From Candidatus Anaplasma sp. TIGMIC (GTDB lineage Bacteria > Pseudomonadota > Alphaproteobacteria > Rickettsiales > Anaplasmataceae), in contig NZ_JAQLOH010000003.1 in NCBI RefSeq assembly GCF_028204095.1, forward strand, positions 1 to 54,465: a stretch of 54,465 nt of DNA. Direction: 5' to 3'. The notes beneath the pieces are model-generated. The model was not told the DNA's origin. It made no database searches and saw only the letters and a list, made by a program, of their open reading frames with translations. The position numbers were made by a program, and so were the translations under genes. Shown piece by piece: positions 46,087 to 54,465 of this stretch. Numbering within the stretch: position 1 is the stretch's first letter; every line of letters starts with the position of its first letter.

Positions 46087-47349
46087 TTAACAAAGTTTGC
46101 TTCGTGCAGCTTTGGAATGCAGTACAAGACCAAGTAGGCCATAATACAGAACCGCAATGATAGCTGTAACAAGAAGAAGATCTGCCAAGGAATGGTAACG
46201 TGCCAATGCAGTCAAGCCCAGCACAATAGCACCTGAGAGCAAACACATAAAGCCATTGACTATTGCGCAATACGTCGTCAAAGCCCCAGCAAGCGCCATA
46301 TCGCTGCCCAGAGTAAATGCTATCATGTGGCCACCCGAAAAGAACCCAAAAAGAGCTGTAAGTAGGTAATAAAAGCTGTTATCCCACACAAAACCACCAG
46401 CTACTATACCATCTTGAATAGGCAACATCATCAAACAAAGGAGGCTCAGGCCTTGCATTAATCCGGAAACTGAAAAAATGTACTCTCGTCCTTTTCTGAG
46501 TAGAGAATATAAGAAACATGCACACGGTGAACCTAAAGCAAAACCCACCCACGCGTATACGGAAGCCACGGTACCGATTTCACCATTGGTTTTGTGCAAT
46601 AACACACCGGCTACAGAAAAAAATAGACCGAACTCCATGCCACCAATCAACGATATGGTAAGAACATTGGGCATTGTTGTAACTCTGACTATACTGCGAA
46701 CTGTTTCCAAAAACCCTATGCTCCCACCACGAAATTCATACGCCTCAGGATCTCTTGCAGTGCACAATATCATCACGGATACGATGAATTGAAACACCGC
46801 AACCGACCACACAATAAAGCTAAAGTTAAACTTTAGAAATGCATCATAATACACAGAGACGTACCACGATAATGAGTAGAATATACTGTACATCATCTGA
46901 GCTATCCCGAACATTACCCCCGCAAGGGATTTCCTAAAAAAACCATAGCTTAGGTAACCAATACCTATAAAACCGAAAGATGATCCAAATGTTAGAAAAG
47001 ACTGAGATATTATAACCATTAGTGGAAAATTGTGCTCATGAGTGTGTATCTGTAGCAACATACCCACAAACACAAAAAGTGCCGCTATTGGCAACATTAG
47101 CCTGCTCCCATAATGGTCTACAAGCACTCCAGAAAAAAGCTGAAATATGGAAAAGAAGCACATGTGAGTAAAGAGCAAAAGCGCAATTTTAATGTCGCTA
47201 CCAAGCGCAACTTTACCAAATGTTGTATACATCCACTCGAAGCAACATACTGACAGCAACATTAGTACGGAGGATATCCACAAGACATATTGGCCATAAG
47301 TGCTATAGCTGCCTGATGTAAGGCCAGAATCCTTCATATAACGCGACAT
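46087..47349 (-). CDS. Major facilitator superfamily transporter
   Basis: A 420-residue inner-membrane protein with about 12 hydrophobic helices. Early ones are LWISSVLMLLSVCCFEWMYT and LLLFTHMCFFSIFQLFSGVL; the 2-3 loop carries GVLVDHYGSRLMLPIAAL, a variant of the MFS motif G-x-x-x-D-R-x-G-R-R. SLTFGSSFGFIGIGYLSYGFF-like helices follow, then a central hydrophilic loop (CTARDPEAYEFRGGSIGF) and the second six-helix half. The substrate is unknown. It is not closely similar to the ProP-like carrier at 19974. It starts at ATG 47349 and stands alone. Confidence 0.85.
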   Translation of the reverse strand: MSRYMKDSGLTSGSYSTYGQYVLWISSVLMLLSVCCFEWMYTTFGKVALGSDIKIALLLFTHMCFFSIFQLFSGVLVDHYGSRLMLPIAALFVFVGMLLQIHTHEHNFPLMVIISQSFLTFGSSFGFIGIGYLSYGFFRKSLAGVMFGIAQMMYSIFYSLSWYVSVYYDAFLKFNFSFIVWSVAVFQFIVSVMILCTARDPEAYEFRGGSIGFLETVRSIVRVTTMPNVLTISLIGGMEFGLFFSVAGVLLHKTNGEIGTVASVYAWVGFALGSPCACFLYSLLRKGREYIFSVSGLMQGLSLLCLMMLPIQDGIVAGGFVWDNSFYYLLTALFGFFSGGHMIAFTLGSDMALAGALTTYCAIVNGFMCLLSGAIVLGLTALARYHSLADLLLVTAIIAVLYYGLLGLVLHSKAARSKLC

Positions 47350-47694
47350 AAAATCTTGCCCTTCTGTCTAAGCTTTCTCACACAGCGCAACTGGAAGCGT
47401 CGCACAGTCCACTGTTTTGGGATACACGTACGTTTTATGGGGTACGCGTTGAAAAATATCAAGATGTTTTTGGATAACGCCCATAGCAAATCCTGATGCA
47501 GCCTCCTATGGAACACAGAGTCTTTGCCAGCAATACAGACATCAGAACCACCTACTATACCAATTGTGCTTTATAACTGTAAAAGTCGTTTCTATCCGGA
47601 CTTAAACTTTACTTTATGAAGTGTTACTTTTAGATATATTGCGTACACATTTAATTGAGAATATAAAAGCATGTTACACATTAATGCTAAGCTT
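47350..47694. other. Gap between ubiB and the second MFS gene
   Basis: 345 AT-rich bases. Contains a 60-codon - strand frame of no recognisable content and no clear terminator. Confidence 0.4.
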
Positions 47695-49143
47695 TTACTT
47701 TAGGTAGATAACAATGCCTAGTAACATGGTGATGATAATGAGGAAGACCACATATCTGGCGTTGCTTCCTCTTCTTTGAGATTGCAACTTTTCTTCATAC
47801 GATATGACTGCATCCATGCATCTATTCACTTTCGATACAAAAGATCTGACGCGCACTGCGGATCTGAAGGCCTTGCTCTTCCTTAATCTCTCTACATACC
47901 CATCTCTCTGGTAGTGCTCCTTGACCCACAGCTCGGCAACTTTCCAAAAGTTCATGTCTGGGGCTAATTGCCGACACATACCTTCGACCAAAACCATTGT
48001 CTTCTGCAAAAGGAGTAATTGGGGCTGAACACTCATATTAAAATCCGCAGTAATTTTGAAGAGTTGGGCAAGTAGCTCTGCAATAGAAAAGCTTTGCGCA
48101 TCAACATCAGCTATAGGTTCCCATATTGCGCGGCAGGCCGTAATAAAATCATCATGTCTACTTGGGACATAACCTGCTTCATAGTGTGCCTCCGCAACCC
48201 TTTTGTAATCACGATTCAAAAACCCAAGAAAAATTTCTGTTATAAAAAAACATGTTTCGCCATTTAGCCTGCCCATAATACCAAAATCTACCGCAACTAT
48301 CCTACCATTTGCATCTACCATAAGATTACCTGGATGCATGTCTGCGTGGAAAAATCTGTCCCTGTATACCTGGTTGCAAAAGGAAACTATTAGTTTCTTC
48401 GCAAGCTCTTCCCGATTGCAAAGTGTGCCAACCTTGTGTATTGGAACAGCGTCTATCCACTCAAGAGTCAATACCCTTCTAGAAGTATGTTTCCAATCCA
48501 CTGATGGAATGTAGAAGTTTGCTGCATCATCCAACAAGTTTTTGCGTAGCTCATCGGCGTTTGCAGCCTCAAATCTGAGATCTAGCTCCAGTTTACATAT
48601 GTTTGAAAACGTCTCAACCAACTCTGGCAGCTTGAAACGGGTAAATATTCCTAGCGCCCTAGAGATTTCAGCAATTTTCTTCATCAAATTTATATCAGAC
48701 GCAAACTGTGCTTCCACGCCTGGGCGCAGAACTTTCACAGCCTTGAGCTTGCCATCTAAAGTTCTAGCTTTGTGAACCTGAGCTATCGACGCTGCAGCAA
48801 TTGGTTCTTCGGCGAACTCCAGAAAAATATCACCCATTTTCTTGTGAAATTGGCCCTCTATAATTGCGACGACATCACTGTACGGAAACGGCGGCAGTTG
48901 GTCACACATGAGCAGTAAATTTTCCGCCACATCTTCCCCTACTACATCCACTCTTGCAGATAGTGACTGGCCAAACTTTATGAATGTGGGCCCCAAACTC
49001 TTAAGGCATAAATATACCCTTCTTCCGTAACTCGGATCACGTAGTCTACGCGCGAGCAGCCCCGTCCCCGGCAGAACACCGTACGTAAGCAAAGCATAGA
49101 CTATCCTGCAAAGTCGGATAGCGCCCCTTGTAGCATTAAACAT
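47695..49143 (-). CDS. ubiB: UbiB-family (ABC1) atypical kinase for ubiquinone synthesis
   Basis: UbiB is an atypical kinase/ATPase needed for ubiquinone production, thought to help lipid intermediates reach the soluble enzymes. The protein-kinase-like fold has the ABC1 hallmarks: LGPTFIKFGQSLSARVDVVG (the KxGQ motif), LCDQLPPFP, IAAASIAQVHKARTLDGKLKAVKVLRPGVE (nucleotide-binding Ala-rich loop and Lys), FCNQVYRDRFFHADMHPGNLMVDANGRIVAVDFGIMGRL (catalytic and DFG-type motifs). A C-terminal membrane helix (VVFLIIITMLLGIVIYL) is present. ATG 49143 gives 482 residues and overlaps the znuC stop by eight bases; a GTG at 49158 would add five. The two genes are thus likely in one transcript. Confidence 0.93.
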   Translation of the reverse strand: MFNATRGAIRLCRIVYALLTYGVLPGTGLLARRLRDPSYGRRVYLCLKSLGPTFIKFGQSLSARVDVVGEDVAENLLLMCDQLPPFPYSDVVAIIEGQFHKKMGDIFLEFAEEPIAAASIAQVHKARTLDGKLKAVKVLRPGVEAQFASDINLMKKIAEISRALGIFTRFKLPELVETFSNICKLELDLRFEAANADELRKNLLDDAANFYIPSVDWKHTSRRVLTLEWIDAVPIHKVGTLCNREELAKKLIVSFCNQVYRDRFFHADMHPGNLMVDANGRIVAVDFGIMGRLNGETCFFITEIFLGFLNRDYKRVAEAHYEAGYVPSRHDDFITACRAIWEPIADVDAQSFSIAELLAQLFKITADFNMSVQPQLLLLQKTMVLVEGMCRQLAPDMNFWKVAELWVKEHYQRDGYVERLRKSKAFRSAVRVRSFVSKVNRCMDAVISYEEKLQSQRRGSNARYVVFLIIITMLLGIVIYLK

Positions 49144-49870
49144 TCTCTGGAAATACACTCATGAATTTTGCACTCTCAGTGATCTCCGCGGGAGTGCCCT
49201 CACAGCGGATGGAGCGATTTATACATATTACACGGTCTGAACATGCCATTACGCAGTGCAAATCGTGGGAAGTCATGATAACGCTTATACCGAAATGTGA
49301 TACCAATTCGCCTATCAACCTGTAGAAGTTGTTCTTAGCCTCAACATCCATGCAGCTCACTGGTTCATCCAAAATTATAATACTAGGCTTCATAACCATG
49401 CATCGCGCCAAAAGCACAAGTTGCATCTCGCCCGAGGAGAGCTCTGAAACTTGCCGGGATAAGAGCCTTGATATATCGACGTATTGCATCACATCCTGCA
49501 GATCGGGATATGCTTTTCTGCACCACCCAGAACACGTAAGAAGGTACTCGACAGTCATAGGCATAAAGCTATTCACCCTAAAACCCTGCGGCATGTACGC
49601 TATCACTGGATCGCCCGTATATGTGATATTACCTATGTAATCTCGATTTATACCCACAAGAATACGCACAAGCGAAGTCTTGCCCCCGCCGTTCGGCCCT
49701 AAAATAGTGACTATCTCCCTTGGTCTTACTGACAGACTCACATTGTCAATGACCTTCCTATTTCCGTAGAACAGCGTTATACTGTCCGCCACGAGCATGG
49801 GTAACGCCGCTTTCTGTGCTCTTATTGCCACATTTGATACAGGTTCCTTGATGTGCTGACCGTAATACAT
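49136..49870 (-). CDS. znuC: Zinc/manganese ABC transporter ATP-binding protein, ZnuC-like
   Basis: The ATPase of a metal importer. Walker A is VTILGPNGGGKTSLVRILVG; IAYMPQGFRVN holds the Q-loop; the signature LSSGEMQLVLLARCMVMK is followed by Walker B IIILDEPVSCMD and the H-loop IMTSHDLHCVM. This is the usual order for znuC/troB-type proteins. From ATG 49870 it has 244 residues, but conserved sequence begins at MLVADSITLFYG (ATG 49798), so the shorter 220-residue version is possible. The long version overlaps the divergent znuA by 18 bases. ubiB follows with an eight-base overlap. The permease (znuB) is not in the window. Confidence 0.88.
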   Translation of the reverse strand: MYYGQHIKEPVSNVAIRAQKAALPMLVADSITLFYGNRKVIDNVSLSVRPREIVTILGPNGGGKTSLVRILVGINRDYIGNITYTGDPVIAYMPQGFRVNSFMPMTVEYLLTCSGWCRKAYPDLQDVMQYVDISRLLSRQVSELSSGEMQLVLLARCMVMKPSIIILDEPVSCMDVEAKNNFYRLIGELVSHFGISVIMTSHDLHCVMACSDRVICINRSIRCEGTPAEITESAKFMSVFPENV

Positions 49871-50713
49871 GCTGTTCTGCTACTTGTGGCTATGGCACTG
49901 CCCATAGCAGGATATACCGTTCCAAAAGTGGCCGCAACCATAAATCCAATACACCTACTGGTAATCGACGTAGGGCGCGGAGTAGTGCAACCTGTGCTAC
50001 CATCTGTTGGAGTATCTTGCGTGCATGATTACGTATTGAAACCTTCTGACGTGGCAGGTCTAAACTCCGCAAACATAGTGTTCTATGTTGACGAACACAT
50101 GGAACCGTACATAAAAAAGCTTTCAAGAGATTCCGGGAAAACCCTTGTTCGTCTGTCGGACGTAGTGGAGCTTTTGCCACAGAGGTCATCCACGAATAGC
50201 AAACATGGGCACAACTTTATGGATTTCCATATATGGTTGAGCCCTGATAACGTAAAAAAAATCGTGAAGAAAATTTGCGCAACGTTATCTGAAGCAGACC
50301 CAGAAAACGCACCTATCTACCGTAGTAACACAAGAACAATCCTGCAAAACCTTGTTACAATGACTGACAACATCAGCAAGGTTCTGGAACCAGTAAAAGA
50401 CATTCCCTACATAGTGGTACACGATGCGTATCAGTATTTCGATAGATTTTTCGGGTTAAATTTCGTCGCCTCTTTGCCCTCAAATCACGCTACAGCAAAT
50501 GAACTGGTAGCGGCAAAAAATGCCGCAAAAAGACATTCGGTTAGGTGTATTTTTACTGATGTGCCTGATTACCAACATGGTCATAAACTAGTAAATGAAG
50601 CAGTGAAAGTGCGTTATTTAGACCCTGTTGGCATCTCAATACCTCCGAAAACCGGTGGATACTTTAAGCTCATGGAGACTTTAGCGCACGGGTTTAGGGA
50701 ATGCCTTGAATAG
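49853..50713 (+). CDS. znuA: Zinc ABC transporter substrate-binding protein, ZnuA-like
   Basis: A periplasmic metal-binding protein of the cluster-9 family, working with ZnuB and ZnuC. A signal peptide is visible (MLTVIHAVLLLVAMALPIAGYTV). Conserved metal-ligand regions follow: ATINPIHLLVIDVGRG, VHDYVLKPSDVAGLNSANIVFY, FMDFHIWLSPDNVKKIV, YIVVHDAYQYFDRFFGL, and the late FTDVPDYQHG. The His-rich loop of enterobacterial ZnuA is short here (NSKHGHNFMDFH). At 286 residues it is slightly short but complete. The start is GTG 49853, divergent from and partly overlapping the longer form of znuC. Confidence 0.88.
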   Translation: MLTVIHAVLLLVAMALPIAGYTVPKVAATINPIHLLVIDVGRGVVQPVLPSVGVSCVHDYVLKPSDVAGLNSANIVFYVDEHMEPYIKKLSRDSGKTLVRLSDVVELLPQRSSTNSKHGHNFMDFHIWLSPDNVKKIVKKICATLSEADPENAPIYRSNTRTILQNLVTMTDNISKVLEPVKDIPYIVVHDAYQYFDRFFGLNFVASLPSNHATANELVAAKNAAKRHSVRCIFTDVPDYQHGHKLVNEAVKVRYLDPVGISIPPKTGGYFKLMETLAHGFRECLE

Positions 50714-51400
50714 CCCAATGTCGCTAATGAGGGCACATGCCTACGGAGCCATGCAGTGGCGCCTATTATCTGCTCGTTGCGATCATGCAAAACACAACGT
50801 TAATATGCATATATCCCGGTTCTTATTCAAAAAATCTAGCCTGCAGCGAACCTTTTGTCAGATGCAAAATAAGCATATAGATAAGGAATGCGGCTTTGCA
50901 GAGAGCTCATATTCTCGTGCCATGCAAAAATCCCAGTGCTGCAGGCAAGGCATCACAGAACTTGAACATACGCAAATGCGAATTCTGCCAATAATATAAA
51001 CCCAGCAATTCGAATATTAAAGTAATTAGCGGCGATAGTGGAAGATTGCAGGTCTAGAAACAATTTGCACTTAGCATACCGGAGTCTCAGCACCCTTCAT
51101 ATCCAAACCAAGAATAACATTGGTGCCACATGTAAAAGAACCATCAGGACGCTTAAAGGCTTTCAAGCGCACACTTCGCCAATAACAAGAACCCGCAAAA
51201 ACATGGTTAACCAATGCAAGCAGCACAGATGTACGCATCAGAAAACAGCAACCATTCCTGAAAAATGCTGGAACGTATAACGGCTAAGCCTGTCGTGCAA
51301 TCGCGCACGTAACACAGTAGGAGCTCCGTAATAGCCAACGTTACGACCTCAGGCCACAATACAAACCAACTACCTTGCAATCAACCCACAGTGCGGAAAG
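50714..51400. other. Gap between znuA and recR
   Basis: About 690 bases. A 94-codon frame begins at ATG 50719, six bases after the znuA stop, but its cysteine- and histidine-rich product has no family resemblance and no ribosome binding site. The rest is featureless to the eye. Confidence 0.4.
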
Positions 51401-51985
51401 TCATATCGTATATCTGGAAGCAAGCGCGGCCTGCAGAGTCCCCTCGTCAAGATAATCTATCTCACCACCCAGCGGGATACCACAGGCTAATCTTGTCACC
51501 TTAACGTCTAGACCCTTAACAGATTCAGCAATATAGTGACAGGTGACTTGGCCATCCATATCGTTCCCCGTGGCGACTATCACTTCTTTCACACCCTGCT
51601 GCCTGACTCTACTGGGCAAACTTCCAAGATTGAGATCCTCGGGCCCAATGCCAGAAAGGGCCGACAGCGCACCCCCTAGCACGTGATACATACCCGTATA
51701 TATTCTCCCCTTTTCAAAAGCCCAGAGATCTCCCAACTCTTCAACCACACACAGTAGGCTTTTATCCCTACTAGCGTCTGCACAAATTGCGCAAGGAGAC
51801 GTAGTGTCGAGATTAAAGCAAACTTCGCACTCTTTCGTTTGCTCACCAAGCTCCTTGATGCCATTAGCCAACGGCATCATTACATCCCTTTTGTTTCGCA
51901 ATAAATGCAGAACTATCCTGCGAGATGAAGCCGGACCCAAGCTAGGAAGCTTTGAGAATAAGCTTATCAACTTACCAATGTCCAT
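51401..51985 (-). CDS. recR: Recombination mediator RecR
   Basis: RecR acts with RecO (and RecF) to load RecA on single-stranded gaps. The helix-hairpin-helix DNA-binding segment is [24 protein letters not shown]. The four-cysteine zinc finger ([16 protein letters not shown]) follows. The Toprim domain has [34 protein letters not shown] and [20 protein letters not shown]. The C-terminal [23 protein letters not shown] is conserved. ATG 51985 gives 194 residues; a TTG at 51997 would add four. It is 80 bases downstream of tatA on the same strand. Confidence 0.95.
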   Translation of the reverse strand: MDIGKLISLFSKLPSLGPASSRRIVLHLLRNKRDVMMPLANGIKELGEQTKECEVCFNLDTTSPCAICADASRDKSLLCVVEELGDLWAFEKGRIYTGMYHVLGGALSALSGIGPEDLNLGSLPSRVRQQGVKEVIVATGNDMDGQVTCHYIAESVKGLDVKVTRLACGIPLGGEIDYLDEGTLQAALASRYTI

Positions 51986-52065
51986 CACTATAAACAACGC
52001 TCAAGAGGCACAAAACACCAGAACCCACAAACTATTACTTAGGATACATAAACCCATAACGTTGA

Positions 52066-52239
52066 CTAGTGGTTAGGCTTGTCTTCCGTGGTAGCAGCAA
52101 GCTTACCATCCTTTAACTCGCCTCTGAGGTTTCTTAGACCCTTGCCCAGATCTCCCATAACCTGTGGCAACTTGCCAGCGCCGAACAGTACCAGAATTAT
52201 CACCAGTATCAAAAAAACCTGCCACGGACCCAAACTCAT
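52066..52239 (-). CDS. tatA: Sec-independent protein translocase subunit TatA
   Basis: TatA forms the variable-size pore of the twin-arginine export system. The 57-residue protein has the N-terminal membrane helix (PWQVFLILVIILVLFGAGKLP), the conserved F-G-x-x-K-L-P hinge, and the amphipathic helix VMGDLGKGLRNLRGELKDG, followed by a short charged tail. ATG 52239 is preferred over an upstream TTG/ATG at 52260 because the Tat family sequence starts at M-S-L-G-P-W. It lies 20 bases after the ABC ATPase gene, so the three genes 53387 to 51401 are probably one transcript. TatC is not in the window. Confidence 0.92.
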   Translation of the reverse strand: MSLGPWQVFLILVIILVLFGAGKLPQVMGDLGKGLRNLRGELKDGKLAATTEDKPNH

Positions 52240-52259
52240 AATATGCACCCCCAAAAACA

Positions 52260-53387
52260 TCAGAGCTTAAACAGCAAAGCCTTACTGTGATCCAGAGACA
52301 CTCGTATAGTATCTCCTACTTCGGGTAAGACCGAACCATAAAACTTCATCCAGTACGCACTGTCACCAGTTGTTATGTATACCATATTATTGAAAAATCT
52401 CACAAGTTTCACCACTGCATCAGTGCCACTACCGTCTCGCAACACAATTGCTTCCGGCCTTATGCACACTGCAACCCGGCTGCCATTCTCCATAGTGTCG
52501 GCCTTAATACTCCCAAGCCCTAACGACACCATGCCATCACGAACAACGGATTCACAATAGTTGAGCGTGCAAAAAAACCTTGCAAGGTGAGCATCCTTGG
52601 GCGAGTTGTATATTTCATACGGAGAACCACATTGAACTATCTTGCCATCACGCATTACGTAGATTTTGTCGGCCATTTCCAAGGCTTCTTCCGGATCATG
52701 GGTCACCAAGACGACAGTAATTTTGTCTGATTTAATTACCGACAGCACCTCCGTCCTCATTTTTGCTCTGAGCATTACATCAAGATTTGAGAAAGGCTCA
52801 TCAAGTAATACTATATCAGGATCTTGCGCCATAGTTCGGGCTATGGTGACAAGCTGTTGTTGTCCCCCTGAAAGCATATGAGGATACGCATCCCGAAAAT
52901 TCGATATTCCTAAGGTGTCTAGGGCCTTTAGAGCATGTTTAACTCTTTTATCCCTACTTGATTCTTTCACAGCAAAGGCAACATTTTCCACTACTGTTTG
53001 GTGTTGGAATAGCGCAGGATGCTGAAAAATTAACCCAACATTCCGCTTCTCTGTAGATACGTGGTAATTTCTACACGCATCACTGACAATTTTCCCGTTT
53101 ATCTCTATAGTGCCCGTAAGATTGTGCTCTAGGCCTGCAATGAGCTTGAGAATCGTAGATTTGCCGCACCCTGATGGGCCCAATAGGCACACAACCTCCC
53201 CTTTTTTTCCAGAAAAATCCTCGACCTCCAAGAGAAAACTGCTCTTCCTGTATCTGTGCGATACTCCACTGAGCTTCAGACCATTATCCACGAAGCTATC
53301 CTCATTCTTACGGCGATTAAAAACAATGGTATCACCCGTAGTGCTTATCCACAAGAAACCCCTTTGTAGTGGCGCCTTTGCTGACAA
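52260..53387 (-). CDS. ABC transporter ATP-binding protein of the FbpC/PotA (TOBE-domain) type
   Basis: The ATPase of an importer. Walker A is CLLGPSGCGKSTILKLIAGL; FQHPALF holds the Q-loop; signature MLSGGQQQLVTIARTMAQ; Walker B VLLDEPFSNLD; H-loop VLVTHDPEEALEMADK. A C-terminal regulatory TOBE-like part follows (SVVRDGMVSLGLGSI, VAVCIRPEAIVL, KLVRFFNNMVYITTGDSAYWMKF). This is typical of iron(III) FbpC, spermidine PotA and related proteins; the ligand cannot be named. FbpC is the more likely reading in this lineage, but it is inference. The TTG at 53387 gives 375 residues; conserved sequence begins at about residue 37, so GTG 53291 may be the real start. tatA follows 20 bases later. Confidence 0.87.
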   Translation of the reverse strand: MSAKAPLQRGFLWISTTGDTIVFNRRKNEDSFVDNGLKLSGVSHRYRKSSFLLEVEDFSGKKGEVVCLLGPSGCGKSTILKLIAGLEHNLTGTIEINGKIVSDACRNYHVSTEKRNVGLIFQHPALFQHQTVVENVAFAVKESSRDKRVKHALKALDTLGISNFRDAYPHMLSGGQQQLVTIARTMAQDPDIVLLDEPFSNLDVMLRAKMRTEVLSVIKSDKITVVLVTHDPEEALEMADKIYVMRDGKIVQCGSPYEIYNSPKDAHLARFFCTLNYCESVVRDGMVSLGLGSIKADTMENGSRVAVCIRPEAIVLRDGSGTDAVVKLVRFFNNMVYITTGDSAYWMKFYGSVLPEVGDTIRVSLDHSKALLFKL

Positions 53388-53609
53388 CTTTAGGGGTCAC
53401 CATATTACACTCTCCAAGCTTGACCATGTAAGGTATATTGCAGCAGTCACGCTTCAAGTATATTCAGAATCGCATTTCGCCTAGTTTTTGCGCATCTAGG
53501 TTTAAAATTGTAGCATATTTCCTTTCTTGTCGCTTGTGGCGTTATGCAGTTGCAATGCTAATAAAAAAGCAATAACGTCTTACATATGGAAAGGTAGAGA
53601 GGGTTTGCG

Positions 53610-54131
53610 TTGCTACGGTGTTGTTTTTACGTGCCTCTGTTGTGTCTTTTTATACTGCTGTTTAGTGCTCATAGCGCATTTGCGGTTGGGGCTCATGAAT
53701 ACGATAATCACGTTAACACGAGAGTCCTTGTTGGCTCTGTGAAGACAAACTCTGCCAAGATCGCCGTGCTGTGCGAAATTCAGCCTGGTTGGCACATATA
53801 CGGCAAAGAGTCGGGTGATATAGGAATGCCTACACAGTTTTGGGTGGATGATACAGGAGTGCGTGACGTGACTGTGCATTGGCCAAAACCGACAAAGTTG
53901 CGTAATAGAGTGGGGAATCAGGTGCTCAGTAGTTTCACATATGGAGGGGTTACCGTGTTTCCCGTAACGCTGGGTATTAGAGATCGAGCTACGAGGTCAG
54001 TAAAACTGCACATGAGTTTTGCCGTATGCGGAGACGTATGCATACCTCAAAGGCGCATTTTGGAGGTCACTTTGCCGCAAAGTGGTTTCATAGATTACGA
54101 AGTCATGGATTTAATCCGCAATGTTAAGTAG
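53610..54131 (+). CDS. DsbD N-terminal (alpha) domain-like periplasmic protein
   Basis: A 173-residue secreted protein. It begins with a hydrophobic signal sequence (VPLLCLFILLFSAHSAFA). The mature part matches the DsbD alpha domain: EIQPGWHIYGKESGDIGMPT, VTVHWPKPTKLRN, SSFTYGGVTVFPVTL and FAVCGDVCIPQ, with the paired cysteines Cys-x3-Cys of the active site. DsbD alpha normally sits at the N-terminus of a protein whose membrane part passes electrons to periplasmic thiols. Here it is alone, so the partner must be encoded elsewhere. The start is TTG 53610, with GTG 53631 an alternative nearer the signal sequence. It is divergent from the ABC ATPase gene. Confidence 0.85.
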   Translation: MLRCCFYVPLLCLFILLFSAHSAFAVGAHEYDNHVNTRVLVGSVKTNSAKIAVLCEIQPGWHIYGKESGDIGMPTQFWVDDTGVRDVTVHWPKPTKLRNRVGNQVLSSFTYGGVTVFPVTLGIRDRATRSVKLHMSFAVCGDVCIPQRRILEVTLPQSGFIDYEVMDLIRNVK

Positions 54132-54465
54132 GTGTTGTTCCCAGTAGTTTTTCTACATGTATGATAGCTGGGCAAAGGGGCTTATTTTTTTACCTCCAGA
54201 TAAGGCACTCACAGGGCAGTGTGCTCGATCAAAAACTTGCAGAAAATGTTTCGGCTTTGCTGCAGTTAGTTCTATACAACCGGTTATAGTTGAATCTCCG
54301 CTACTCTGTTTATCAATCCGTAGTGAAATCGCATATGACCTCAAAAAGCGCAAAGTGCTGCTAGCATTGGTCTCTAGTACACATACATAAAAATGCACGC
54401 AGGTAATCCCTATTCGATAGTCGGAATTCTGTCACAAAGGAATATCGGGTGTTAAAAATACATAA
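54132..54465. other. Right-end region
   Basis: A 77-codon + frame (54157-54390) overlaps an 81-codon - frame. Neither has a recognised family or a ribosome binding site, and the window ends before any further gene can be seen. Confidence 0.35.

Overview
This window is most likely chromosomal DNA of an Anaplasma species, close to or within A. phagocytophilum. The clearest pointer is the 382-codon gene at 32535. Its arginine/serine-rich, acid-free N-terminus and serine-rich tail match Ats-1, the secreted effector described in A. phagocytophilum, and it lies divergent from mutS. The wider picture fits an obligate intracellular alphaproteobacterium of the Rickettsiales: single housekeeping genes with few operons, many TTG/GTG starts, gene-free gaps of up to about 2 kb, and enzymes with eroded domains.

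Layout. 1-631: an array of eight 7-bp repeats and a gene-free stretch. 0.6-7.5 kb: rpoZ, an Smr-domain gene, thiC, coaE, a YrdC-domain gene (tsaC), holB and an HU-like gene. 8.4-11.1 kb: pdxJ, nadD and a lineage-specific protein with an Ats-1-like N-terminus. 11.9-18.5 kb: dnaA, fabI, tRNA-Asp, gatB overlapping malonyl-CoA decarboxylase, and ssb. 20-27.7 kb: an MFS transporter, an AddB-like protein with a broken nuclease site, hemB overlapping nadE. 27.7-29.9 kb is gene-free. 29.9-34 kb: mutS, then ats-1 followed four bases later by a HIT-family gene. 35-45.4 kb: three phage/gene-transfer-agent (GTA) structural genes (HK97-type capsid, DUF2163 hub protein, TIM-barrel tail protein) on the + strand, with sucA inserted on the opposite strand and decayed sequence between. 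46-54.4 kb: a second MFS transporter, ubiB-znuC, divergent znuA, recR-tatA-ABC ATPase, and a lone DsbD-alpha-like periplasmic domain.

How it fits together. Much of the set makes cofactors the bacterium cannot easily take from the host: thiamine (thiC), CoA (coaE), pyridoxal phosphate (pdxJ), NAD (nadD, nadE), haem (hemB) and ubiquinone (ubiB). Replication, repair and translation genes fill most of the rest. The host-facing part is ats-1 and possibly the 10073 gene.

The most notable signal is the scattered GTA set. The capsid, hub and tail ORFs are long, open and keep diagnostic motifs, including the four cysteines expected to bind the hub Fe-S cluster. The expected gp14 peptidase between hub and tail gene survives only as possible fragments, and no terminase, portal, protease or tape-measure gene is in the window. 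Two enzymes appear to have lost a catalytic half: the glutaminase domain of NadE and the nuclease domain of the AddB-like protein. All calls were made by reading the sequence without database searches.
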